Origin: a bacterium
GTDB taxonomy: Bacteria; UBP15; UBA6099; JAJRTR01
Length of the DNA: 60,133 nt
Assembly: GCA_024278215.1 (NCBI GenBank)
Contig: JAJRTR010000064.1
Span: 1-60,133 of the forward strand
Reading direction: 5' to 3'
Below the pieces are notes generated by a model, which had not been told where the DNA came from, did not search any database, and saw only the letters and a list, made by a program, of their open reading frames with translations. Below are positions 45,948 through 54,149 of this stretch, piece by piece. The translations under genes and the position numbers were made by a program. How positions within the stretch are numbered: position 1 is the first letter of the stretch; every line of letters starts with the position of its first letter.

Positions 45948-46856
45948 ATGAATGTAAAGAAAACGATTAAAACAGTGTTATTCGCAGCCTTTGCGCTGGC
46001 GATTCTGCCGGTGATAAGTTATGCGACAGGAACAACAGGCGCGACATTTCTCAACGTGGGAGTGAGCGCGCGGTCGGAAGCCATGGGCGGCGCATATTCG
46101 GCAATAGCGGACGACGCCAGTGCCGTCACGATAAACCCCGCTGGAATGGTTCAGGTCAAAAAGAGCCAGGTCTCCGTAATGCACAACGAGTCACTCCTGG
46201 ACATCAACCAGGAATACTTCTCTTACGTGACCAACTGGGGAAATAAAGCATTCGGCACGAATCTTATATATGTGGACTATGGCACACAGATGTTCAAGGA
46301 TGAAAACGATGCCGGCACCAGCACATTCAAACCCAAGAGTTACGCGCTGTCATTCGCATATTCAGCTTATGCGAGCAAAGTGCTTTCCTATGGCGTAGCG
46401 ATCAAATATGTAAAAATGGACATCGGCGTTGACAACTATGAAGACTCGACATTTGCCGTAGACCTCGGCCTGCTCTACAAACCACATCCCAAAGGATGGC
46501 GTATGGGCGCTGTTCTCTCACATCTCGGCGGAGGCCTTACCCTCTACAAAGAAGAAGACCCGCTGCCACTCACATTCAAAATCGCCACCGCCTATGAATG
46601 GGACAATATACCCCTCCTCGCTTCATTCGACTGGTACATGATCAAGGAAGAGAACCCGGAATACCACTTCGGCGCGCAATACACAATCTCCGATATCGTG
46701 CCTGTCAGACTGGGCTATTCCTCGCAGAGCGATCTCGACAACGGCTTCTCTTATGGAATCGGCCTTGTGCAGGACCAATTCGCTCTTGACTATGCGTTTA
46801 TCCCAGCCGGCGAAATGGACGATACACACAGGTTCTCACTATTGTTTAATTTCTGA
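45948..46856 (+). CDS. PorV/PorQ-family outer membrane protein (UPF0164-like)
   Basis: 302 aa with a signal peptide (VLFAAFALAILPVISYA). The hallmark N-terminal block GATFLNVGVSARSEAMGGAYSAIADDASAVTINPAGM is diagnostic of the FadL-like PorV/PorQ group. The rest is alternating strands ending in RFSLLFNF. In Bacteroidota, PorV takes type IX secretion cargo at the outer membrane. Here it lies 124 bp after a gene for a protein with a type-A-like C-terminal domain, so the pair may form a cargo and receptor unit. No PorU sortase is in view. Confidence 0.85.
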   Translation: MNVKKTIKTVLFAAFALAILPVISYATGTTGATFLNVGVSARSEAMGGAYSAIADDASAVTINPAGMVQVKKSQVSVMHNESLLDINQEYFSYVTNWGNKAFGTNLIYVDYGTQMFKDENDAGTSTFKPKSYALSFAYSAYASKVLSYGVAIKYVKMDIGVDNYEDSTFAVDLGLLYKPHPKGWRMGAVLSHLGGGLTLYKEEDPLPLTFKIATAYEWDNIPLLASFDWYMIKEENPEYHFGAQYTISDIVPVRLGYSSQSDLDNGFSYGIGLVQDQFALDYAFIPAGEMDDTHRFSLLFNF

Positions 46857-46953
46857 TAACAAACTGACTTGACGCTTTTAACATACGAGCCAATTGCAAA
46901 ATTATCGCGGTTATCAACAGGAATTGCGTGTGTGAAATCGTGAAACAACATGG

Positions 46954-47131
46954 TGTCGTGTCAACTTTGTATCGACGTTTTGAGTGGGCGCGGTCACCGT
47001 ACCGCGCCTGAGCATATATTACGCATAACTGTTTGTACGACCAAAAGTTGAGGCGCGGTACGGTGACCGCGCCCTTGTTCTGTTCCTTCCACTAAATTAT
47101 TTTCTTACATCTTTTCATCATTGACACGACA
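46954..47131. repeat. Family B 178-bp repeat with double GC-rich hairpin
   Basis: The ends are TGTCGTGTCAA (46954-46964) and TTGACACGACA (47121-47131), perfect 11-bp inverted repeats. Inside are two arms that each fold (GGCGCGGT...ACCGCGCC, 46987-47008 and 47052-47073) and are also reverse complements of each other, so they can make one long cruciform. An inverted copy is at 53915-54090, with a degenerate copy at 51375-51561 and a fragment at 25381. It is non-coding. Confidence 0.75.
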
Positions 47132-47254
47132 ATTTGGAATTTCAGTCATACGATACCCAAAAAATGTTTTGAGCACAGTACCTGTAGTAATGAGTACACC
47201 TAAGTATAGGTGCCGTCATCTGCATGTACTATTATCATACCAAAATATATGGAC

Positions 47255-47306
47255 TTTTCCACAATCACATGTTGATGTTTTCTACTTATTCACATAGTTT
47301 TCCACA
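47255..47306. other. Cluster of three DnaA-box matches (candidate DnaA-binding region / origin)
   Basis: TTTTCCACA (47255-47263), TTATTCACA (47286-47294) and TTTTCCACA (47298-47306) all fit TTWTNCACA, on the same strand, in 52 bp of AT-rich non-coding DNA. No dnaA, dnaN or rnpA neighbour is present, so origin status is only a hypothesis. Confidence 0.4.
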
Positions 47307-47571
47307 TTGCTGCGACCGAAAAGTATGCTTTTCGGTATAAAGTCATGTAAAACAGCACTTTAGAGCATACCCTGAAATCACTCCGTAAACTATGGGTAAG
47401 TATAGGTAAGCAATATGAATATCCGGAGCAGACAAACCCGCATTCTTTGATTGTGTCGGTGTCGTGTCAACGATTCCAGCCCACATTGGGGTTTTCTCGG
47501 AAGATCGGATTTATCACCAGGACAAGAAACGGTATTGATAAAGAGAAGAAGAAATGGAGTTGGATGCCGGG

Positions 47572-48555
47572 TCAGATCGACTGGCTGAAGTTGAAGAGTT
47601 TGCCTGCAATTTCGCGAAAATCGTCGCTCGCTTCGACAGTGTCCACCCATCGCCTGGGCAGCGACCATGTGCCGTTCCATGCGCCGGAGATGGCGCCTGC
47701 AACCGCGCCGGTTGTGTCTGTGTCGCCGCCGCCCATGACAGCGGAGATAACAGTTTCCTCGAAATTTTCAGGTGTTTTCAGGAAGCAGTAGACGGCGCTT
47801 GCTACTGTCTCGACGACATAGCCGCTTGTGCCGAGTGTCTGGAGTGCCGTGCCGCAGTGCAGATTCTCTTTTAATAATTGTTTCGCGCGTTTGAGATTGT
47901 CGGCGACCTTGCACGGGCCGATGAATTCGATGCAGCGGTCTATCAGCTCTGGTTTCGCTTCGACGAAATCGGGCTGTACGACACCTGTTGCGATAAAGAA
48001 ATTCACTGCCCTGCTGCCGGCAATCGCTTCAGGGTTATTGTGCGTGATGACGGCGTCGTTTTTTGAATCTTCACGGAGGAGATCGAGTTTTTTATGATCG
48101 AGAAGTCCGATGGGGGCGCAGCGCATGGCCGTGCCGTTGCCTGCTGCGTTCTCGCCGGTTTTGCCGCTTTCGCGCCAGTCGGAGCCTGCTTTAAGGCGCA
48201 GAATGGACTCGGCGGTGGCGCCGCCTATACCACGCAGGTCGCCCGAGTCGAACCAGCGCACATACCATTTCGCCGCTTCCCGCGCTGAAAACCTGCCTTC
48301 ATTTCTCTTTATGCTCATGGCGAGATGCAGTGCCATTTTTGTGTCGTCTGTCCACTGGCCCGCCTTCAGGCCGCGCCTTGTATCGGGCAGAAAATCCCTG
48401 ACCCTTCCGCCCAGTTTGCTCATGATCCATGTCGGCCGCCAGCCCTCGAACGGCATTCCAAGCGCGTCGCCTATCGCAAGACCCAGCAGGCATCCCTCGA
48501 ATTTGGAAGAATCCGCTTCCATTCGTCTGAACTCCTCTGAATATTCTTTCAACAT
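47572..48555 (-). CDS. ADP-ribosylglycohydrolase family protein
   Basis: 327 aa. Motifs of the ARH/DraG metal-dependent hydrolases: FEGCLLGLAIGDALGMPFEG at the N-terminus, GQWTDDTKMALHLAMSI (metal-binding WTDDT), GNGTAMRCAPIGLL, ITHNNPEAIAGSRAVNFFI and the C-terminal VISAVMGGGDTDTTGAVAGAISGAWNG (second metal site GGDTDT). The family removes ADP-ribose from proteins or DNA, or acts on related substrates. There is no toxin or transferase gene next to it. It is transcribed alone toward the DnaA-box region. Confidence 0.9.
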   Translation of the reverse strand: MLKEYSEEFRRMEADSSKFEGCLLGLAIGDALGMPFEGWRPTWIMSKLGGRVRDFLPDTRRGLKAGQWTDDTKMALHLAMSIKRNEGRFSAREAAKWYVRWFDSGDLRGIGGATAESILRLKAGSDWRESGKTGENAAGNGTAMRCAPIGLLDHKKLDLLREDSKNDAVITHNNPEAIAGSRAVNFFIATGVVQPDFVEAKPELIDRCIEFIGPCKVADNLKRAKQLLKENLHCGTALQTLGTSGYVVETVASAVYCFLKTPENFEETVISAVMGGGDTDTTGAVAGAISGAWNGTWSLPRRWVDTVEASDDFREIAGKLFNFSQSI

Positions 48556-48756
48556 TGTTATAAACTATTGATTATAATTAGTCATTTTTGATATTGCACG
48601 TTTTCATATCAAAAATCAAAAGGAGCTTGTTTTCCCGCTATGGTGCCGGAGAATACATAGCGAAAAAAATGTTATCAGTTATAATGGTAATGCGTATTTG
48701 AAGTTTTTTTTATTATTGATAAGAGCCCGAACATATCCGACGAAGGTAGACATACT

Positions 48757-49830
48757 ATGAAAAATCATCTTAACACATGCACCATTTTACTTGTTTCAGC
48801 CGTGATTTTGGCAATGACATTCCTGCCGGTAATCCGAGCCGCCGCCGTTCAAGGCGCCTATGACAACACCCCCGACCCGAAAACACACCGCCTGTGTACG
48901 GAGGCGGCACATCCGGATAGCGCCGCCGACATAAAGAACATTCACTGCGCGCTCGAACTCGGCTGGTTCTCCGACATACCTCCCGACCCGGCCAAAGATA
49001 CTATTATTGTCGCCGCATACAACCTCGAGCGCGGACTCAAGCTCGACAACCAGATTCGCCTGTTCAAAAAGCATCCCGTGTTGAAACGAGCGGACGTTCT
49101 TCTTATCAGCGAATCAGACCGTGGCTGTCCGCGCACGAATTACCGCAATGTCAGCCGCGAACTTGCCGCCGCCATCGGCATGAATTATGTCTACGGCGTC
49201 GAGTTTATCGAACTGCCGGGAAATGCCGCTTCCGATAAAAACACGCGCAAAGCTCCCTGCGAACACGGCAACTCGATCATGAGCAGGTATCCGCTGTCGA
49301 ATGTACGCGAGATACGACACAGGAAATCGGCAAGCTGGTACATACCGCCGGAAAAAAGAGGTAAAGGAAGCCAGCCCCGGCTGGGCGGAAGGATGGCGAT
49401 TGCGGCAGATATCGTCATTGCCGGCCGGCCCGTGCGATTCTATGCCGTGCATTTTGAAAGCGGGTTTAACGATGACGACATCAGGGCCGACGAGGCGGCG
49501 GAACTCATAGAAGACGCAGCCGGTTTCGACGGTCCGGTCATCATCGGCGGCGATATGAATACCGACATGTATGTGCTCGACCTCCATAACTCGGGCGGCA
49601 AAGACCCCACCGTCAGGGAATTCTTAGCCGCCGGTTATGAAGACACTCATGCGGGCCTGTCCCTGAAGAAGCGCGGCACAACAAGAAATGAATATGGAGT
49701 GCGCGCTGTCATCGACCTCTTTTTCGTGCGCGGCGTGTCGGTCCTCAGCAGCGGAATTTGTCCCGGCAAACACTGCGATTCGCTAAGCGATCACCTGCCC
49801 ATATACACGGAATTGAAGTTGAAGAAATAA
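48757..49830 (+). CDS. Secreted endonuclease/exonuclease/phosphatase (EEP) family protein
   Basis: 357 aa with a signal peptide (MKNHLNTCTILLVSAVILAMTFLPVIRAAA). EEP signatures: IIVAAYNLERGLKLDNQI, DVLLISESDRGC (Glu ligand), EHGNSIMSRYPLSNVREI, RFYAVHFESG, GPVIIGGDMNTD (Asp/Asn pair) and the C-terminal CDSLSDHLPIYTEL (catalytic SDH). The fold serves nucleases, sphingomyelinases and inositol phosphatases, so the substrate is open; the secreted location favours extracellular phosphodiesters. It stands as a single gene. Confidence 0.87.
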   Translation: MKNHLNTCTILLVSAVILAMTFLPVIRAAAVQGAYDNTPDPKTHRLCTEAAHPDSAADIKNIHCALELGWFSDIPPDPAKDTIIVAAYNLERGLKLDNQIRLFKKHPVLKRADVLLISESDRGCPRTNYRNVSRELAAAIGMNYVYGVEFIELPGNAASDKNTRKAPCEHGNSIMSRYPLSNVREIRHRKSASWYIPPEKRGKGSQPRLGGRMAIAADIVIAGRPVRFYAVHFESGFNDDDIRADEAAELIEDAAGFDGPVIIGGDMNTDMYVLDLHNSGGKDPTVREFLAAGYEDTHAGLSLKKRGTTRNEYGVRAVIDLFFVRGVSVLSSGICPGKHCDSLSDHLPIYTELKLKK

Positions 49831-49978
49831 ATAAATACTTAACGACTGAACGGAAACCTGCTCCTGTCGAAATATGCGTAAGGAAGGTATTCCCTGTAAT
49901 CAACAGCATCAAGTAAAGGGTCTGGAAAATAAGCCGCATTTTCGGTTTTAAGTGTCGCGGGTGCAGGCACGTGGGTTT

Positions 49979-51088
49979 CTACTTCTTATTGGCCCGCATT
50001 GGTGAAATATGCGGGTTAGCTCTTTTATAAATGTGGATTATCTTCTGGTAGAGTTTCACGAGAACGACGGTAGTTCTTCCCCATGAAAAATTGTCAAGCA
50101 GATGTTGTTTAAGTCCGGGGTCGGGCTCGGCGTCTTTGCAGTGCAGCACGGCGTCGAATATCGAGGCGATGTCTTCGGGATCGCAGTAGTTGACGCTGTT
50201 GCCGAGATAAGACCATGTCGAGCCGCGGCTGGTGGCGACGATGGGAAGTTCACAGAGTGCGGCGGTTATATAGGCCATGCCGGGCAGTTCGAAGCTGCTC
50301 GGAAGGGCAAAGAATTTTGCCGCTTTATATGCCGATTTCAGCATTGCCTGGTCGAGTTTGTCGATGAATGTTACTTTCTCATGTGCCATGTCTTTGCAGT
50401 GATCGACATATTCCAGGTCGCCGTCCATGGCACCGACGAGCACAAGTGGAATATCGAGGTCACGGGTTATGTCGATCAGCAGGTGCTGGTTCTTGCGGGG
50501 GCTCAACTGCCCGACGCACAGGCAGAATTCGTCGTCGCCGTACTTTTCACGAAACGGCCCGGGTTTGCCTACGCCGAGAAACAGGTCGATGCCGATAGGC
50601 AACTCGACTATGCGGCCCTTCTTTATATCGTAGTCGCGCCTGAGCTGGAGCGATTCGCATTTGCCGGACGATATCACCAGCGCGGCGTTTTCGAGTATGA
50701 ATTTCTGCTGACGCAACCTGTCGGACAGCATTTTTTTCTGATAATAAAATGTGGAAAGTTTTTCTTCTCTTACATCGGGTTTTTCTTTGCCGTTGGCTCT
50801 GTGGAGGCTTGCGAGATCGAAATGGATAGGGAACTCTTCGTTCCAGTACAGAGGAGTTGCAATTACAGGTTTTCCCAGCCTTGCAGCTATCCGGCTGACA
50901 GCGTGTGTGCGGTCTGAGAGTCCGAACAGATGCACGAGATCGTATTTCTTCAAATCCTGTACATCGTCGCCCAGCGTGTCTACCTTGACCCCGCTCTGCT
51001 TGAGATACTTCGCGAAGTACATCATGATATCGTACTCGTCGCGCGTACCGTCACCTTTATAAAATCCGTACTGCAGGCCAACCCTCAT
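49979..51088 (-). CDS. GT4-like glycosyltransferase
   Basis: 369 aa, GT-B fold. VGKPGPFREKYGDDEFCLCVGQLSPRKNQHLLIDI marks the nucleotide-sugar domain; ALPSSFELPGMAYITAALCELPIVATSRGSTWSYLG is the usual E-x7-E-type donor region with a degenerate second half. The N-terminal domain starts with LQYGFYKGDGTRDEYDIMMYFAKYL. The last 13 residues (ANPHISPMRANKK) are encoded by a family C hairpin repeat (49993-50019), so the normal end was probably altered by repeat insertion. It likely adds a sugar to a surface polymer. Confidence 0.82.
   Translation of the reverse strand: MRVGLQYGFYKGDGTRDEYDIMMYFAKYLKQSGVKVDTLGDDVQDLKKYDLVHLFGLSDRTHAVSRIAARLGKPVIATPLYWNEEFPIHFDLASLHRANGKEKPDVREEKLSTFYYQKKMLSDRLRQQKFILENAALVISSGKCESLQLRRDYDIKKGRIVELPIGIDLFLGVGKPGPFREKYGDDEFCLCVGQLSPRKNQHLLIDITRDLDIPLVLVGAMDGDLEYVDHCKDMAHEKVTFIDKLDQAMLKSAYKAAKFFALPSSFELPGMAYITAALCELPIVATSRGSTWSYLGNSVNYCDPEDIASIFDAVLHCKDAEPDPGLKQHLLDNFSWGRTTVVLVKLYQKIIHIYKRANPHISPMRANKK
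49993..50019 (+). repeat. Family C hairpin inside the 3' end of the glycosyltransferase gene
   Basis: CCCGCATTGGTGAAATATGC plus GGGTTAG is almost identical to the intergenic copy at 8809-8835. It is translated on the minus strand as ANPHISPMRAN. Confidence 0.7.
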
Positions 51089-51155
51089 AATACGTTATAC
51101 TCTCCCCCAATAAAACATCATAAGAATAGCAGCATGAATTTCAAACTTCAATAAA

Positions 51156-51331
51156 GAGCCGCCTGTAAAAGTCTGTTCTATTGCGGTCGGTTGCATTTGT
51201 CCGGAGCCTTGTCGTCGCCGCAGAATCTTCCTCAACATACTCACGGGTATGCCTGTGGGGATGTTGCGCCTCCGCCTTGCTCCGATCAATTTCGCTTGCC
51301 CTCACCAAGAATATGCTTTTGCGATCGGCTC
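51156..51331. repeat. Family A repeat, degenerate full-length copy (176 bp)
   Basis: It is collinear with 11242-11419: GAGCC at the left, then CAGAATCTTCCTCAACATAC, GCCTGTGGGGATGTTGCGCC, TCCGCCTTGCTC, and GGCTC at the right. It is diverged by many substitutions but has the same length, so it is an older insertion. Confidence 0.65.
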
Positions 51332-51374
51332 AAAATAGTGCCTGAACGCCCCCCCGAACCCCGATCACAACTGG

Positions 51375-51561
51375 TGACATGTCATACTTGTAAATGCGCA
51401 AAATGTGTAGACAAGGGCGGGGGCACCGCATAAGCCTGAGCATATTTCTCGCGAAAACGGTTTGTACAGGCACAGGTTGAGGCGGGGTACGGTGCCCCCG
51501 CACTACACTTTCATCGTTTTTACGCTAACCCATCTTGCGCCTTTTCTTTATTGACAGGATG
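51375..51561. repeat. Family B repeat, degenerate copy
   Basis: Left end TGACATGTCAT, right end TTGACAGGATG. Internal GC-rich arms (GGCGGGGGCACCGC around 51416-51429 and GGCGGGGTACGGTGCCCCCG at 51481-51500) and GAGCATATTTCTCGCG match 46954-47131. Confidence 0.6.
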
Positions 51562-51621
51562 CTGTCGCATGTAATAGTGCGCTATTGTGCTGTATTACAC
51601 TGCGTTGGGGAGGGCAAACGG

Positions 51622-53640
51622 TTATAGAAATTTAAACTTATGGAGCTTGTGTGTGCTCATTTCAAAGATGTCAAAGCTCCTGTTTCCGTGGGGGATTATT
51701 CTCGACATCGAATGAAAACTACTTCTATACAAATTGTTGTTTTCACATGTATCAAATGTATTGAACACCGAAATCAACTCTCCGGTCAGGGCACTGAATA
51801 TCGCAACCATGTTGTGTCTCTGGTTTTGATCTGTCTTCGATTTCCATTCATCGAGTTTTGTACTAAATAATAAAGATATTATATATTCCGGCGACATTAT
51901 TTCATAATATCCTGCCCAGTATCCTGTTCCAAGACAAGCAAGCGGGAAGGTGCGTAAAACCACATGATCTTCGGAAAACACGATTATTGTCTGATCCGCC
52001 TGAAGAGCATAAAAACATTTCTTCTTGTCATCGTACAAGACATTTATAGGGCTGTCAAAAACCAGAGGATATTGACCGCCTAATAAACCATGACGTCCTG
52101 TATCCATGTCAATGATGAAAATCTTTCCGGTTGAAGGGTCCGGAATCAATAGGTTGTTTTTATATATTCCAGGTATAATGAAAATGTTTAAAGGATTTTC
52201 TTTACGGTTAATTCTCGCGAGTTCGCGTTTCGATGTGCCATCCATATCGTGATAATCTATGATTGTATCTGTTTGTGAAGCACTTGATCTTAGTGATATA
52301 ATGCCATCTTTCAGACATCTGATAAAAAACACCTGACTGTCAAATTTTGATGTAAATTCCTGATATGAATCTCCATAGCCTTTTATTATATCGCCATTGT
52401 TATAGAATACGCCGTAAAATCCACCATCCTCCTGTCTGTCTACCGCATATAGATCGTTGTTGTAAGGTATAATTGTTTCTGAATGTGCCAGTATTCGCAT
52501 TTTTCGCGTTGCAATTGTTCTGATAGAACTTTCGAGTTTGTTTTGCATCGTGAAAAACGTCTTGTGCGTGGAAAAAGTCTGTAGGCATTGTTCTATAACA
52601 GGTTCTACAACTTCGGAGTTTATCTCGACTGCCGCCATGGCACGTTTGAAAATGGTATGTCTGAAGGAACCCGGCATTTTGCTTTTGTATTCCGGAGGCC
52701 ATGCGTCGGGATGAACCGGGCAGCCGGTCGCGACACGGGCTATGAACTGAGCCTCCGTAAGTGGTTTTTGAGAATCGAATGTGTCCCTGTGCGTCATGCC
52801 GGGGCTTTTATCTCGAGCTTCTTTTATGTCGAGTTCAGATATCGAAACAACAGAGAATGAACAGGTTGTAAAATCCGTCATAATCATGTTACAGTCCGGT
52901 CCACGGCTCTCCCGGAATTCGGTACGTGCATTGTCCAATGTGAAACTCTTGAGCAGTTGCCCGTCAAGCCGGTAAAGGCAGGCGCCGGCCTTTTCCGTCG
53001 ACACGAGCAAGCAGCCTCCGCATGCGTAATGCACAGCATGGAATGCTCCTGTTTCGGGTGTCGGCTCAATGATGTTCTCAATGAAAAACAGACTGTCGAG
53101 AATTGCGATTTGCCCACTTGCCGTCTGGACAGCGAGGAACTCGCCTGTTGATATAATATACCCTGGATATTGCAGTTGTGTTCCATGCATCCCGAATGGA
53201 TGAACGACATATTCCAATGTATTTCGATCGTTGAAAATCACAAGGCTCTCATTTTCACGATCCGTAACGATCAGTGAATCATGAAAGAACGCGACGCCGT
53301 ACGGTTCGGTTAAGATTTCCTGTCGCGCTTCATCTTCGCCGAAAGTCTCAAGAAGCTTCAGGTCTGAAGCTCGAAATATCTGTATGCGCCTGTTCCACCT
53401 GTCTGTCACAAAAATACGCCCGTCCGGGCTCACGGCAGCGTCTGTGGGATATATAAATTGCCCGGATGCACTGCCGTATCCTCCGGCTGATGTGATGAAT
53501 TCTCCATCGGAGTCGCATTTAAATATCATATGCGCAGTTTCGTCAACGAGGATAAAACCGCCATCACCATTGGGCCGACATACCGCAGGCAATTTTATTT
53601 CGATATTATCCGGAGTGTTTTCTATATCAATTACTTTCAC
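51622..53640 (-). CDS. NHL-like beta-propeller protein
   Basis: 672 aa starting at GTG 53640. The N-terminal ~230 residues carry propeller blades of NHL type: GGYGSASGQFIYPTDAAVSPDGRIFVTDRWNRRIQIFR and TEPYGVAFFHDSLIVTDREN. The rest is a second, poorly conserved repeat region (SSIRTIATRKMRILAHSE, LLIPDPSTGKIFIIDMDTGRHG, YALQADQTIIVFSEDHVVLRTF). There is no signal peptide or membrane helix, unlike most NHL proteins. The base composition is noticeably more AT-rich than its neighbours and it is flanked by repeats on both sides, suggesting acquisition. The function is unknown; such proteins usually bind partners or act as peptide-sensing or quinoprotein-like scaffolds. Confidence 0.7.
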   Translation of the reverse strand: MKVIDIENTPDNIEIKLPAVCRPNGDGGFILVDETAHMIFKCDSDGEFITSAGGYGSASGQFIYPTDAAVSPDGRIFVTDRWNRRIQIFRASDLKLLETFGEDEARQEILTEPYGVAFFHDSLIVTDRENESLVIFNDRNTLEYVVHPFGMHGTQLQYPGYIISTGEFLAVQTASGQIAILDSLFFIENIIEPTPETGAFHAVHYACGGCLLVSTEKAGACLYRLDGQLLKSFTLDNARTEFRESRGPDCNMIMTDFTTCSFSVVSISELDIKEARDKSPGMTHRDTFDSQKPLTEAQFIARVATGCPVHPDAWPPEYKSKMPGSFRHTIFKRAMAAVEINSEVVEPVIEQCLQTFSTHKTFFTMQNKLESSIRTIATRKMRILAHSETIIPYNNDLYAVDRQEDGGFYGVFYNNGDIIKGYGDSYQEFTSKFDSQVFFIRCLKDGIISLRSSASQTDTIIDYHDMDGTSKRELARINRKENPLNIFIIPGIYKNNLLIPDPSTGKIFIIDMDTGRHGLLGGQYPLVFDSPINVLYDDKKKCFYALQADQTIIVFSEDHVVLRTFPLACLGTGYWAGYYEIMSPEYIISLLFSTKLDEWKSKTDQNQRHNMVAIFSALTGELISVFNTFDTCENNNLYRSSFHSMSRIIPHGNRSFDIFEMSTHKLHKFKFL

Positions 53641-54147
53641 TTATTTATCCGATCTCTTCAGGTGGGTATGTACTTGACTCAACCAGGCCCAACACATAGT
53701 CCTTACTGTGATGGACTATGATAGAAGACTACTATATCTTATATCAGGGTGTTTATGTACATACCCTCATTTAAGATTATTAACAGAACTTTGTGCGTTT
53801 TTGAAACATGTGCAGAATTTCAAGGGGGGACACGAACCGGAATTATAGCATTTATTATTTTGAATTGCATACGTATAGTTACGATTATCATGTACAAGGG
53901 AAAGAACACTTTATTGTCGTATCAACGATGAAAAGACGTAAGAAAATAATTTAGTGGAAGGAACAGAACAAGGGCGCGGTCACCGCAGCGCGCCCCAACT
54001 TTTGGTCGTACAAACAGTTATGCGTAATATATGCACAGGCGCGGTACGGTGACCGCGCCCTCAAAATGTCGATACAAAGTTGACACAACACTATGTTGTT
54101 TCACAATTTCATATAGGAAATTCTGCGCATGTTTCAAAACGCACAAG
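53641..54147. other. Low-GC intergenic region carrying a 363-bp inverted-repeat element
   Basis: From 53787 to 54149 the region is bounded by near-perfect 33-35-bp inverted repeats and encloses a family B element. The left part (53641-53786) has no identifiable feature. Confidence 0.6.
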
Positions 54148-54149
54148 TT
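53787..54149. repeat. 363-bp element with 33-35-bp terminal inverted repeats, nested around family B
   Basis: Left arm 53787-53821 (AACTTTGTGCG, TGAAACATGTGCAGAATTTC). Right arm 54117-54149 (GAAATTCTGCGCATGTTTCA, CGCACAAGTT). They match except for two single-base length differences and one substitution. The right arm overlaps the stop codon of the VWA gene at 54148-54150. It contains no open frame of note. Confidence 0.7.
53915..54090. repeat. Family B repeat, inverted copy nested in the 363-bp element
   Basis: The ends are TGTCGTATCAA and TTGACACAACA. The GC-rich arms lie at 53972-53995 and 54038-54060. About 90% identical by eye to the reverse complement of 46954-47131, including TTCTGTTCCTTCCACTAAAT. 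Confidence 0.75.

Larger units (their letters stand above)
46857..47571. other. 715-bp non-coding region: repeats and DnaA-box cluster
   Basis: It contains, in order: a lone family A end (46887-46904), the full family B element (46954-47131), the inverted repeat CACCTA-AGTA-TAGGTG (47197-47212), three DnaA-box matches (47255-47306), a perfect 8-bp hairpin CCGAAAAG/CTTTTCGG (47316-47335) and another GTGTCGTGTCAA motif (47459-47470). The segment after 47131 is notably AT-rich. No gene is seen. Confidence 0.7.
51089..51621. other. Intergenic region with degenerate family A and B repeats
   Basis: This 533-bp gap is nearly filled by a family A copy (51156-51331) and a family B copy (51375-51561). 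No promoter or gene was recognised with confidence. Confidence 0.6.
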
